This document shows positions 36,330 to 44,390 of a stretch of DNA of 64,000 nucleotides, piece after piece. Location of the stretch: positions 1 through 64,000 of the forward strand of contig CALXXZ010000002.1 of assembly GCA_944392805.1 (NCBI GenBank), in the 5' to 3' direction. This DNA is from an uncultured Clostridia bacterium. GTDB taxonomy: Bacteria; Bacillota; Clostridia; TANB77; CAG-508. Numbering within the stretch: the first letter of the stretch is position 1; each line of letters starts with the position of its first letter. Under the pieces are notes generated by a model. That model was not told the DNA's origin. It made no database searches and saw nothing but the letters and a program-made list of their open reading frames with translations. The position numbers and the translations under genes are program-made.

Positions 36330-36916
36330 TCATCATATTCTGCTCTTTCATTACTTCTTTTGATTTTTTTTGTATTAGATTTTTGTTCAAAAATATATAT
36401 TATAATTAATACTGCTAATACTATTCCTAATGTTGTTTTACTTTTTAAAGCAAGGACAATTTTTCCGATTTTTGGAATAACTTTTATACATTTTCCTTCA
36501 ATCTCATCAAAAGTAATTTTATCTTCATCTTCAGTATTATTTGCATCACCTTGTGTGGTATATAATAATTCTCCATTTTCTGATTTTGAGATATTAACTA
36601 TTCTATGTGTTATAGTTTCTCCTTTATGTTTAAAAGCAATTATATCTCCTCTTTTTATTTCACTTTGATCTACTTCTTTTACTATAACAATATCATTAAC
36701 AGAAATTGTTGGTTCCATACTTCCTGATATTATGCAAAATGTTTTTATTCCAAATACACTTGGTGTTTCATTCGGATTTTGTATTGTCTCTATTATAATT
36801 ATTAAATCCCAAATTATTATTGGTAATAATAATATATAAATTAATTTTACTAATATGTTTTTTATCGTTTTTTTCACTTGTTTCTTTCTTATTTTTTCAT
36901 TGTAGTATTCTTCCAT
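36311..36916 (-). CDS. SipW-type signal peptidase I (copy 1)
   Basis: 201 residues. Peptidase S26B, the ER-type group that uses Ser/His rather than Ser/Lys and in Bacillus (SipW) processes the fibre proteins TasA and TapA. Cytoplasmic start, membrane helix about 22-43, catalytic Ser in SGSMEPTI (S66), His in THRIV (H104), the GDANNTEDEDKI box, and a second membrane helix about 158-175 with a basic tail. Last gene of the cluster in transcription order, 10 bp after the coiled-coil gene. Three paralogues (44391, 50224, 51495) are in the same cluster. Confidence 0.92.
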   Translation of the reverse strand: MEEYYNEKIRKKQVKKTIKNILVKLIYILLLPIIIWDLIIIIETIQNPNETPSVFGIKTFCIISGSMEPTISVNDIVIVKEVDQSEIKRGDIIAFKHKGETITHRIVNISKSENGELLYTTQGDANNTEDEDKITFDEIEGKCIKVIPKIGKIVLALKSKTTLGIVLAVLIIIYIFEQKSNTKKIKRSNERAEYDEKNSTS

Positions 36917-36926
36917 GTTTTACCTT

Positions 36927-38537
36927 TCAGCTATTTTTGTTTATTTCTTCTAAAATCTTATTTGCTTTTAAAATAAATTTTACATCTTCTAAGTCTAAAC
37001 CACTATTTTCTAAGTTATATGCATTTACTAATTGTTCTACAGTATTTATTAATGCTCCTATTGAAGATTCTTCTAAATCTGCTTTTGTTATATTTATATT
37101 AAATAAATTATATTTATCTTTTATCATAAGGGCCATATCTTTATCTTCTTTGATTGTTACATTATTTATTATTGTAATATATGGACTTGTAATAAACTCT
37201 CGTATTTTAGCAACATTTTCATTTATTTCTTTTTCTGGTATATCAGGAAATTCCTTTATTATAGATTCTACTAAAAATGTGTAAAATGAACCTGCTAAAA
37301 ATAGTGCATCATATATTGTTGAATTATCTGTTAACATAGTTGCTATTTTATCATAAACTTTGTCATCATCTATTTTTCTATATAATTCTTTTATTGATAA
37401 TATTTGATTATTTATATCTATTGTTAATGTTTTTAATTTTTCATCACTGTTTTTCTTGAAAAATATCATTTCTTTGAATCTATCTGTTTTTTCATATTTT
37501 CTATTTGTTTTAACTAATTTACTTTCTAGTTTTTGAATTTCCTTTTTTTGTCTTTCATATCCATTTTTGTATTTGTCTTTTTCTTTATATATTTTTAATA
37601 AATCATTAAATACAAATTTATATTTTAAATAATTTTGATATTCTTCTAATGTTTTTGATAATTTAACAATATTTTCTTTTATATCATTTAGCTCAGTTTT
37701 TACATATGTATCTATTGGTTGTGATAGCACTTTTTCAAATTGCTTGTCTATTGCAATAGGCTCGTAATCCTTTGGATCCATTTCTTTATTTAAAAATTTA
37801 TCTAATATTAATTTTTTATCAGGTCCTTTTAAATCATCTAGTTTTGCTTTTAATGTTCTATATTTTTCTAGATATTCTCTATCAGAAGTTTCTAGGTCTT
37901 TTAATATTAATTTGTTTTCATTTGCAAAATGCTTATCAATTGCTTTTTCGTGTTTTAAATATAAGTATCTGATATTTAATTCTATATGTACAATAATATC
38001 TGAGCATTCCCAATATAATTTTTCAAATGTGTCTTTCATTGTTTGTGAATTTACATCACCTTTTTTATACTCTCTAAAAAATGTTTTCATATATCTTCTT
38101 GCAAATGGACTATAATTGAAGTCTTCTGGTTTTAAATCTACTCCTACCTCTGCAAATCTTCTTATACATGCTAATATATTATTATTTACTTGTTCTAGAT
38201 TGTTTTTGTAAAATCTTCTTAATATAAATAATAATTCATCTAGTTTCATTTTTTCATATGATGTATTTCCTATTCCTAATAAGTCTAAATTATTGAATTT
38301 TTCTAAATCTTCTTCAACTTCTTTTATTTCTGGATTTACTTTTATTTCATTTATTTTGTTTACTCTTTCTTGAATTTCTCCCAAAATACTTCCCAAGTAT
38401 TTCTCATAATTAATTTTTATTTCTTGTACTTTTTTTATATATGCTTCTACATTTTTCTTTGTATTTTTTGGCAATACTGCTAAAATCTCTTTATCTGTAT
38501 CTATTTTTTCATTTAAAATCTCTATTGGACTGCTCAT
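36927..38537 (-). CDS. Coiled-coil protein of unknown function (536 residues) in the SipW cluster
   Basis: Soluble, highly charged, almost entirely helical by composition. Probable coiled coils at about 25-75 and 280-390 (LSKTLEEYQNYLKYKF, YERQKKEIQKLESKLVKT). A more globular C-terminal part (about 395-530) includes DALFLAGSFYTFLVESIIKEFPDIP. No catalytic motif seen. Its ATG overlaps the stop codon of a 42-46-residue gene upstream (TAATG), so the two are translated together. The company suggests a cytosolic assembly or regulatory factor for the exported fibres, but that is context only. Confidence 0.75.
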   Translation of the reverse strand: MSSPIEILNEKIDTDKEILAVLPKNTKKNVEAYIKKVQEIKINYEKYLGSILGEIQERVNKINEIKVNPEIKEVEEDLEKFNNLDLLGIGNTSYEKMKLDELLFILRRFYKNNLEQVNNNILACIRRFAEVGVDLKPEDFNYSPFARRYMKTFFREYKKGDVNSQTMKDTFEKLYWECSDIIVHIELNIRYLYLKHEKAIDKHFANENKLILKDLETSDREYLEKYRTLKAKLDDLKGPDKKLILDKFLNKEMDPKDYEPIAIDKQFEKVLSQPIDTYVKTELNDIKENIVKLSKTLEEYQNYLKYKFVFNDLLKIYKEKDKYKNGYERQKKEIQKLESKLVKTNRKYEKTDRFKEMIFFKKNSDEKLKTLTIDINNQILSIKELYRKIDDDKVYDKIATMLTDNSTIYDALFLAGSFYTFLVESIIKEFPDIPEKEINENVAKIREFITSPYITIINNVTIKEDKDMALMIKDKYNLFNINITKADLEESSIGALINTVEQLVNAYNLENSGLDLEDVKFILKANKILEEINKNS

Positions 38538-38665
38538 TATTTCTTCTCCACCTCATTTGTTTTTATTTCGTTTTCTAAAAAATCGATATATTCTTTTGTT
38601 CTATTATATATGCTTAACAGTTCTTCATTTGTTATTTTACTTAAGTTTATTTCACTTATTTCCAT
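38537..38665 (-). CDS. Very small helical protein (about 42 residues)
   Basis: A frame MEISEINLSKITNEELLSIY, NRTKEYIDFLENEIKTNEVE then KK, stop at 38537-38539. Amphipathic and charged; likely a single long helix. An in-frame ATG at 38675-38677 would add MKET but lies right on the AAAGGA site; the start used here has that site 12 nt away, so the start is uncertain. The stop overlaps the next start in TAATG, which speaks for translation. Could bind the coiled-coil protein it is coupled to. Confidence 0.6.
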   Translation of the reverse strand: MEISEINLSKITNEELLSIYNRTKEYIDFLENEIKTNEVEKK

Positions 38666-38717
38666 TGTTTCTTTCATTCCTTTCGTATAAAATTATATCT
38701 AAAAAATCTTTATATGT

Positions 38718-39392
38718 CTATATTTTTTTAGAATTTTCTTCTTCTTTTGGTGGTTCTTCCTGAGGAGGAGTTTCTTCTTCTGGTGGCGTTTCCTCATCTG
38801 GTGGTATTTCTCCTTCTGGTGGCGTTTCCTCATCTGGTGGTATTTCTTCTTCTGGTGGTTTTTCCTCATCTGGTGGTATTTCTTCCTCTGGTGGTTCTAT
38901 AACTGGTGGCGGAGTTTCTTCTACAGGTGGCTCTGTAATCGGTGGATCAACTTCTTCTCCAGTATTTGGAACATAATTCTTCCATGGATTTTCACTTGAT
39001 GGGTCTGTTGGATCCCATCCTCTTACACTTTCTTCATTTGATATTTTTTGTGCTGTTGGTTTTCCTAATGGTCCTGGATTTGAATCATAATAAAATTCTA
39101 CTTGTGTTCCTGCTGGACAGTTATCATATATCCATTTAGCATCTCGTACTGTTAATCGTATACAGCCTGCTGATGCTTTTGTCCCTAATTTGTCATATTC
39201 CCAATATTCTAGTGTTGATTTATCTCTACTTGTGTATGGAACTGAATGGAATAATATACTACCTTTTATTCTCACATAATACTGTGCCCATACTCCTCCT
39301 TCCATTTGTCCCCATGTCCATCTATCCCATGTCTTACCTGGAATTGTATACACTCCTCCTGTTGGTGTCGCAGTTCCTATTGAACATACCAT
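38718..39392 (-). CDS. L,D-transpeptidase (YkuD), catalytic part downstream of a frameshift
   Basis: YkuD domain with HSVPYTS and the catalytic GTKASAGCIRL (SxGC(I/V)R motif), which forms 3-3 peptidoglycan cross-links or attaches proteins to the wall. About 100 C-terminal residues are a proline-glutamate repeat (PPEEEIPPDEE, about six units), wall-spanning in nature. The ATG at 39390-39392 lies inside the YkuD domain, and the open frame continues upstream to the homopolymer at 39510-39516. The N-terminal half (strands plus membrane anchor) is in another frame at 39470-39754. The intact product would be about 345 residues. So this entry is a fragment of one interrupted or frameshifted gene. 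Confidence 0.85.
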   Translation of the reverse strand: MVCSIGTATPTGGVYTIPGKTWDRWTWGQMEGGVWAQYYVRIKGSILFHSVPYTSRDKSTLEYWEYDKLGTKASAGCIRLTVRDAKWIYDNCPAGTQVEFYYDSNPGPLGKPTAQKISNEESVRGWDPTDPSSENPWKNYVPNTGEEVDPPITEPPVEETPPPVIEPPEEEIPPDEEKPPEEEIPPDEETPPEGEIPPDEETPPEEETPPQEEPPKEEENSKKI

Positions 39393-39469
39393 TGCTTTAT
39401 ATGGTACAGTATAATTTCCATTTGAATCTTTTGTATAAATTGTTACTACATTTGCTTGATTGTTGACTT

Positions 39470-39754
39470 TTATATAATATTTAGGTGTTTTTGACGGTTT
39501 TTCTTCTGGTTTTTTTCTGGTTCTTCTTCATCAATTTGGTCCACATTTGGTGGTGGCTCTCCTACAATATTTTGTCTTTCAGTGGTTTCACAAATTATTT
39601 TTCCTTGATCTACTTGTCCTATTTCTTGTATTACTTCTTTAGTTTTGTTTGGCTTATTTATTTTTATTATTATAATTGTTAATATTACTAATAATATTGT
39701 TAATACTAGTCCAAGTGTTATAAGTGTTTTCTTATTTTTTATCTTTTCTAACAT
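39470..39754 (-). CDS. N-terminal membrane-anchor part of the L,D-transpeptidase
   Basis: From ATG 39752-39754 (AGGAAAGGG site): MLEKIKNKKTLITLGLVLTI and a membrane helix to about residue 31, then an acidic spacer ending GEPPPNVDQIDEEEPEK. In this frame translation stops at 39470 after a basic, non-homologous tail. A -1 shift at the A7 run continues into PEEKPSKTPKYYIKVNNQAN and ...YTVPYKAMVCSIGTATPTGG, the expected start of the YkuD fold. The two frames therefore form one gene. Confidence 0.75.
   Translation of the reverse strand: MLEKIKNKKTLITLGLVLTILLVILTIIIIKINKPNKTKEVIQEIGQVDQGKIICETTERQNIVGEPPPNVDQIDEEEPEKNQKKNRQKHLNII
39510..39516 (-). other. Slippery heptamer A-AAA-AAC, frameshift point
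   Basis: Minus strand reads CCA GAA AAA AAC CAG; the zero frame divides as A AAA AAC, the form X XXY YYZ used by programmed -1 frameshifting (compare dnaX A AAA AAG). Seven A in a row is also where an indel or sequencing error is most likely. Confidence 0.65.
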
Positions 39755-39840
39755 CTTTTTATCCCTTTCCTGTATTTTCCACTTTATTATATAGTTTTTT
39801 ATGTTTTTTTTCAAGATGTTTTTATATATTTGTAAATTCA

Positions 39841-39882
39841 AAAAATGCACTAAAGAGGGCAATCCTCTCTGGTGCACTTTAT
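39841..39882 (-). terminator. Intrinsic terminator after the TasA-like gene at 39891
   Basis: Minus strand AAAGTGCACCAGAGAGG, short loop, CCTCTTTAGTGCATTTTTT: paired TGCAC/TGCA and AGAGG/CCTCT blocks with a T-tract. Confidence 0.75.
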
Positions 39883-39890
39883 TTCAATAA

Positions 39891-40910
39891 TTATGGTCCT
39901 TCATCGCCTTTATCTACTGCTGGTTTTGTAAATCCTAATACTAAATCTATTGATTTTCCTGTAGATGCTGTATCAATACAGTCAGGGTCTTGTCCTTCTA
40001 ACCATATATATATTCTTGCTTTCATTATTGCATTTGGTTTTAACATTATATCTCCAGCTCCCAAATTAGTCATATTTACTGCTGTACCAACTGTTGCATC
40101 TGTTGTTAATGTTGTTTGCTCTGCTAAATTCTCATTTGGGTCATCTAAATTTGGTACATTTATTCCTGTAATAGTTCCTTCTCCACTAGATTTTACACCC
40201 AATGTTGTAAATACAGTAGTTGCAGTTGGTATTCTTGTTGGGTCATTTTTTACAACTTCTGCTATGTGTTTATTATAGTTTGGTTCCCATATACATACTG
40301 ATGGTGTACCAGGAGCTATTGCTCTAACAGTTGCTCCATCAGCTGTCATAACTTCTGAATTACTATATAATACAACAGCTGATCTTACCGTATTTTCAAG
40401 ACCTGTACCTTGTTTTCCATCCGTATTATTAATTGCAACTGATGTTCCTGCATTTAATTGTAATATATCTCCATCAGCTTTTGAAGATGAATTTTTAAAA
40501 TACAAATCAAATGATATGTATTTTGTTGTATCATCATCTGATTCTTGCGCAACCCCTGTTAATTCTGAAGCATCTGCACTAACATCTCCATAAAATATAT
40601 TCATATTTCCAGAAGCTGTTTCCCCTACTGTAGATACTGGTACTAATGCTTCTGGCCAACTATGTTTATTATCAGTTGCTGCACCTAATGTACCACTATT
40701 TATTGTTATTTTTGAACTCCATGATTCTCCATCAAGTGATATTTGTAAACCTTCTGCTGCTACAACTTTTGCATTTATTCCTTCAAGTGCTACTTCTTTA
40801 TTAGCAGAGAACCATGCATATGTTGATGATAATAATAACATCGCAGTTAATATTAATGTCATAAATAAGGAATTTAATTTTCTTTTACTTCTTCTACTCC
40901 TTCTACTCAT
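39891..40910 (-). CDS. SipW-dependent exported protein, TasA/camelysin-like (paralogue 1)
   Basis: 339 residues. Arg/Lys-rich start (MSRRSRRSKRKLNS), hydrophobic segment about 15-29, then TYAWFSAN: the tripartite alternate-type signal cleaved by SipW. The mature part is a beta-rich domain of TasA/CalY type with inserted loops and ends in ARIYIWLEGQDPDCIDTAST, GKSIDLVLGF. Very similar to the neighbour at 40971-41975 (identical runs such as GLQISLDGESWSSKITIN), a tandem duplication. Probably a structural subunit of an extracellular fibre. Followed by a terminator, so it ends a transcription unit. Confidence 0.82.
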   Translation of the reverse strand: MSRRSRRSKRKLNSLFMTLILTAMLLLSSTYAWFSANKEVALEGINAKVVAAEGLQISLDGESWSSKITINSGTLGAATDNKHSWPEALVPVSTVGETASGNMNIFYGDVSADASELTGVAQESDDDTTKYISFDLYFKNSSSKADGDILQLNAGTSVAINNTDGKQGTGLENTVRSAVVLYSNSEVMTADGATVRAIAPGTPSVCIWEPNYNKHIAEVVKNDPTRIPTATTVFTTLGVKSSGEGTITGINVPNLDDPNENLAEQTTLTTDATVGTAVNMTNLGAGDIMLKPNAIMKARIYIWLEGQDPDCIDTASTGKSIDLVLGFTKPAVDKGDEGP

Positions 40911-40970
40911 AACTAATCTCCTTTTTTTATTTTCTTATAAATTTATTAACCTTCACTTATATCTGAATTA

Positions 40971-41975
40971 CTATCCACCTATATCTGCTGCTGGCTTTGT
41001 AAATCCTAATACTATATCTATTGATTTACCAGTAGATGCTGTGTCTATACAGTCTGGATCTTGTCCCTCTAGCCATATATATACTCTTGCTTTCATAACA
41101 CAATTTTGTTTTAATTTAAGTTGAGTAGCTCCATCTACTGCTGTCATATTTGTAGCTGCTCCAACTGTTGCATCTGTTTTAATCGTTTTCTGTGGTCCTA
41201 AAAATTCATTTGATGGATCTGCTGCTACATTTATATCTGAAATTGTTCCTTCTCCAGCTGATTTTATTCCTAGAGTTGTAAAGTCTGTATCTGCTGACGG
41301 AATTCTATCATGATCATTTTTTACAACTTCCGCTATGTGTTTATTATAATTTGGTTCCCACATACTTACTAATGGTGTTCCTGCTGCGATTTTTCTAATT
41401 GTTGCTCCATCATCTGTCATAAGTGCTGTATTTTCATATAATACTACAGCTGATCTTACTGTATTTTCAAGACCTGTACCATTTTTTCCATCTAATTGAT
41501 TAATTGCAACTTTTGTACCTGCATTTAATTGTAAATCATCAGTTGCTTTTGAAGATGAATTTTTAAAATATAGATCAAATACTATGTATTTTGTTGTATC
41601 ATCATCTGATTCTTGTGCAGCATTTGTTAATTGTGTTCCATCTGCGCTAACATCTCCATAGAACATATTCATATTTCCTGAAGTTGATTCTCCAACTGTT
41701 GAAACTGGAACTAATGCATCTGGCCATTTATATTTATTTTCTACTGCTTGACTTAATGTATCTTTATTTATTGTTATTTTCGAACTCCATGATTCTCCAT
41801 CAAGTGATATTTGTAAACCTTCTGCTGCTACAACTTTTGCATTTATTCCTTCAAGTGCTACTTCCTTATTTGCTGAAAACCATGCATATGTTGATGATAC
41901 CATTAACATTGCAGTTAGTATTAATACCATAAATAATGAATTTAATCTTCTTTTACTTTTTCTACTTCTTCTCAT
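40971..41975 (-). CDS. SipW-dependent exported protein, TasA/camelysin-like (paralogue 2)
   Basis: 334 residues. Same layout as paralogue 1: MRRSRKSKRRLNSLF, hydrophobic segment, STYAWFSANKEVALEGINAK, beta domain, and RVYIWLEGQDPDCIDTASTG near the end. Differences concentrate in mid-protein loops (about 70-130 and 225-290). Strong AAGGAG site. Located 15 bp after the membrane protein at 41991, so the three genes 42701-39891 form one operon. Two near-identical subunits could be major fibre protein and variant. Confidence 0.82.
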   Translation of the reverse strand: MRRSRKSKRRLNSLFMVLILTAMLMVSSTYAWFSANKEVALEGINAKVVAAEGLQISLDGESWSSKITINKDTLSQAVENKYKWPDALVPVSTVGESTSGNMNMFYGDVSADGTQLTNAAQESDDDTTKYIVFDLYFKNSSSKATDDLQLNAGTKVAINQLDGKNGTGLENTVRSAVVLYENTALMTDDGATIRKIAAGTPLVSMWEPNYNKHIAEVVKNDHDRIPSADTDFTTLGIKSAGEGTISDINVAADPSNEFLGPQKTIKTDATVGAATNMTAVDGATQLKLKQNCVMKARVYIWLEGQDPDCIDTASTGKSIDIVLGFTKPAADIGG

Positions 41976-41990
41976 CTTTCCGTCTCCTTT

Positions 41991-42701
41991 TTATATGTTT
42001 TCTTGTGTAATTTGTTCCTCCAAAATACTCATATGCATTTTAATTTCTCCTCCAATTAAATCATCTAAGCATTCTGGGTCATTACCATCAATCCATATTA
42101 CGACAGTAATCTTATCTATCTCACCTGAGTTGAAATTTTCTCTAGGTTCGACTATAATCTCTTTTGCATCTTTAAATGGGATTGTATTTCCTTCTGGTTC
42201 TTTTGTTGTACTATTTACTTTTCCATATACTTTTTTCTCACCATTTAGAAATATTGTTACTCTTAGTGCTTCATCTACTTTTTTTATAACATCATCTAGT
42301 ACAACTTGATACCAATAGTTCATAGTGTTGTCACTTCTGTTTTCTACATAGAATGTATAGGCTATATAGTTTGTTCCATTGTGACTTCCTTCTGCTTCAC
42401 TATCGATGTTTTCTGGCAACCAACTTTCTGCTATATTCGTAAAAAATTCAACTGTATCTGCCTCTAATTTTTGCTGTGCCTTCTTTTCTTCTAATTTGTC
42501 ATAAATTATAATGCCACTCATTGGATCTCCAGCTTTGTCTAATATAATTGTAAATCTTCCTGCATCATATACAATTTTTAATATAAAATATATAATTAAC
42601 AAGAAAATGACCATTATAACAAGCATTCGTCTTATCCATCGTATTTTAGAATTTCTTTCGCTTATTTGGTTGGCACTCTTTCGTATTCTCCTTTTTGACA
42701 T
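41991..42701 (-). CDS. Membrane-anchored camelysin-like protein of the SipW cluster
   Basis: 236 residues. Basic N-terminus (MSKRRIRKSANQISERNSKIRWIRR), membrane helix about 27-46 without a TYAWF-type cleavage end (IYFILKIVYDAGRF), then an exported beta domain of which the last third reads KITVVIWIDGNDPECLDDLI, GGEIKMHMSIL. This shares the W-(I/L)-(D/E)-G-x-D-P-x-C-(I/L)-D motif with the two TasA-like proteins downstream, so it is a homologue. If uncleaved it could be the base or anchor of the fibre. Four-repeat array 3 lies upstream. Confidence 0.72.
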   Translation of the reverse strand: MSKRRIRKSANQISERNSKIRWIRRMLVIMVIFLLIIYFILKIVYDAGRFTIILDKAGDPMSGIIIYDKLEEKKAQQKLEADTVEFFTNIAESWLPENIDSEAEGSHNGTNYIAYTFYVENRSDNTMNYWYQVVLDDVIKKVDEALRVTIFLNGEKKVYGKVNSTTKEPEGNTIPFKDAKEIIVEPRENFNSGEIDKITVVIWIDGNDPECLDDLIGGEIKMHMSILEEQITQENI

Positions 42702-42797
42702 TTACATTCTACCTACCCCATTTGTTATTTCATCAAAAATGAACAAAACATGATATTTTGTTATATAAATTTTAGCATATTGGAATATTAAATACAA

Positions 42798-42841
42798 TTA
42801 CATTTTTGTTACATTTATATTACATTTTTTTTACATTTTTT
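42798..42841. promoter_or_regulatory. Array 3 of four 11-bp direct repeats
   Basis: TTACATTTTTG, TTACATTTATA, TTACATTTTTT, TTACATTTTTT in exact register between the divergent genes at 42701 and 42924. It lies about 83 bp from the plus-strand start and 97 bp from the minus-strand start. Confidence 0.6.
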
Positions 42842-42923
42842 CAATTTTTTTGTAACATTTCGTTTTTTTATTGTTTTTTATAGCATTTTATGCTATTCTT
42901 TTTTTAGGGAAATAGGAGGATTT

Positions 42924-43508
42924 ATGAATAAAAATATAATTGCTAAAAAAAAGGCTTTTCTTTTACTTGCCTGCATTTGGTTTATTATTAGTTTTTCAGT
43001 AATTCAAACAACATACGCAAAATATGTAACCAATTTAGATGCAAATACAAATATTTCAATTTCATACTGGAATATCTTAGTCAATAATCAGGACATTTCT
43101 GAAAACTCTGATATCACTGCTACAATGACTGCTGTTTTTCCTGGTAATGAATTTATGAAAAATGATGTCATTGTTCCAGGTTCAACTGGTTATTTTGATT
43201 TGAATATAGATTCTTCAAATGTAACAGTTCCATTTTCTATAACTGTTACTACGTCAATAAATGAAGCTAGCAATTTGACTACTGATTTCGTGGTTACAGG
43301 ATATTCTATTAATGATGGTGAAGTTATTGATCTTGTAGATACTGATTCATTTTCTTATGATATTCCTTTAGATGCTGATTCAACTATTATAAGAATTTAT
43401 ACATCTTGGTTAGATGATGGACTTGATTCAGTAGAAGATACTGCTTTAGGTATCGCTGGTGGTACTGCAATTTTAGATGTTTCTTTAAAATTTGAACAAA
43501 TTATATAG
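42924..43508 (+). CDS. SipW-dependent exported TasA-like protein (plus-strand gene)
   Basis: 194 residues. Signal: Lys-rich start, hydrophobic 11-27, TTYAKYVT (cleavage near residue 32). Mature protein is a compact beta sandwich: ISYWNILVNNQDIS, VPGSTGYFDLNIDSSNVTVP, and near the C-terminus TIIRIYTSWLDDGLDSVEDT, ALGIAGGTAILDVSLKFEQI. It closely resembles the product of 50849-51478 in layout (IAPGLLGYFDVEIDATEASV; TIRVYLGWEDDG), both like the alternate-signal exported family typified by CPF_0494. GGAGGA site before the ATG. The only plus-strand gene in the cluster; its stop is overlapped by repeat copy C. Confidence 0.82.
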   Translation: MNKNIIAKKKAFLLLACIWFIISFSVIQTTYAKYVTNLDANTNISISYWNILVNNQDISENSDITATMTAVFPGNEFMKNDVIVPGSTGYFDLNIDSSNVTVPFSITVTTSINEASNLTTDFVVTGYSINDGEVIDLVDTDSFSYDIPLDADSTIIRIYTSWLDDGLDSVEDTALGIAGGTAILDVSLKFEQII

Positions 43509-43724
43509 GGACGGTTCTGTTTAGAAGGGGACGGTCCTCTTTTGTGCATTTTTTATTTATATTTATATATAAAAAGTTTATATATTACTATTCCATAGCC
43601 AAAACATATTCTGGGTCTTCGTCGGGGGTCTTGGCTTCATTACATAGTAATATATAAACTTTTTAATATTTATTTAAGTGTACAAAAGAGGACCGTCCCC
43701 TTCTAAACAGAACCGTCCCCTTTT
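43508..43724. repeat. Composite repeat: double GGACGGTCC boxes around the GTCGGGGG hairpin (copy C)
   Basis: Left: GGGACGGTTCTGTTTAGAAG then GGGACGGTCCTCTTTTGT; right: the inverse order at 43684-43724. Between them (43573-43666) the hairpin with AAAGTTTATATATTACTAT arms, inner AGCCAA/TTGGCT stem and core GGGTCTTCGTCGGGGGTCTT. It separates the convergent genes ending at 43508 and 43730. Confidence 0.8.
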
Positions 43725-43729
43725 GACTT

Positions 43730-44374
43730 TTAATTCTTTTGTTCAGCTCTCAATTTTATTTTTACTTCTATTGCTGGTTTACCTGTATTTTCTTGATAAT
43801 ATTTGAAACTATCTACTCCATATTTAGTATCAAGTTCATCATCACCACTTTCATATTCCCAAGTAAACTTAACATTTATTGTAGCTTCTCCTCCATTCAT
43901 TGTCAAATCATTTGAATTAATTGAAACTGTAATTTTAAATGGAAAATCTTCTTCTAGCATTTTCTTTAATTCTTCAGCTGTTTTCTCGATTTCATTACCA
44001 GTTAATTGGTCTTTTTCTTCTTGTGACAATTCATCTTTTACAATATACACATCATCAAATATTCTAACAGTAGTTATTACATAACTTAAAGTCGCATCTT
44101 TTTCTCCAGAGTTATTAACTGTTACTGTTTTTTCAATATCATCCATTCCTGGATATGCATGGTCTATTTCAAATACAAAATCATCTTCTATGACTTCATC
44201 TCCTACTTCAAAATTTACACTCCATGCATCAACATGTACTGTCATATTTGTTGATACTGTTGTTACATATAGAAACCAGGCGTATGTATTAAAAATTAAA
44301 GTTAAAGAAAGTAAGAATAAAGTTTTTAATTTTAATCTCCTACGTTTTCTTCTTTCTTCTCTTTTTATTTTCAT
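43730..44374 (-). CDS. SipW-dependent exported protein (TYAWF type)
   Basis: 214 residues. Extremely basic start (MKIKREERRKRRRLKLK), hydrophobic 18-29, NTYAWFLYVTTVSTNMTVHV at the signal end. The mature part starts WSVNFEVGDEVIEDDFVF and is a beta sandwich with an inserted acidic helix (about 118-145, LSQEEKDQLTGNEIEKTAEE). Ends PAIEVKIKLRAEQKN. Immediately downstream (16 bp) of a SipW-type peptidase, the usual enzyme-substrate pairing. Confidence 0.78.
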   Translation of the reverse strand: MKIKREERRKRRRLKLKTLFLLSLTLIFNTYAWFLYVTTVSTNMTVHVDAWSVNFEVGDEVIEDDFVFEIDHAYPGMDDIEKTVTVNNSGEKDATLSYVITTVRIFDDVYIVKDELSQEEKDQLTGNEIEKTAEELKKMLEEDFPFKITVSINSNDLTMNGGEATINVKFTWEYESGDDELDTKYGVDSFKYYQENTGKPAIEVKIKLRAEQKN

Positions 44375-44390
44375 TACATCCTCCTTTCTT

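Noticed and set aside
42798..42841. 11-bp repeats as origin iterons or CRISPR
   Set aside because: Only four short units, no DnaA boxes or rep gene, no spacers; three separate copies beside promoters fit a regulator site better.
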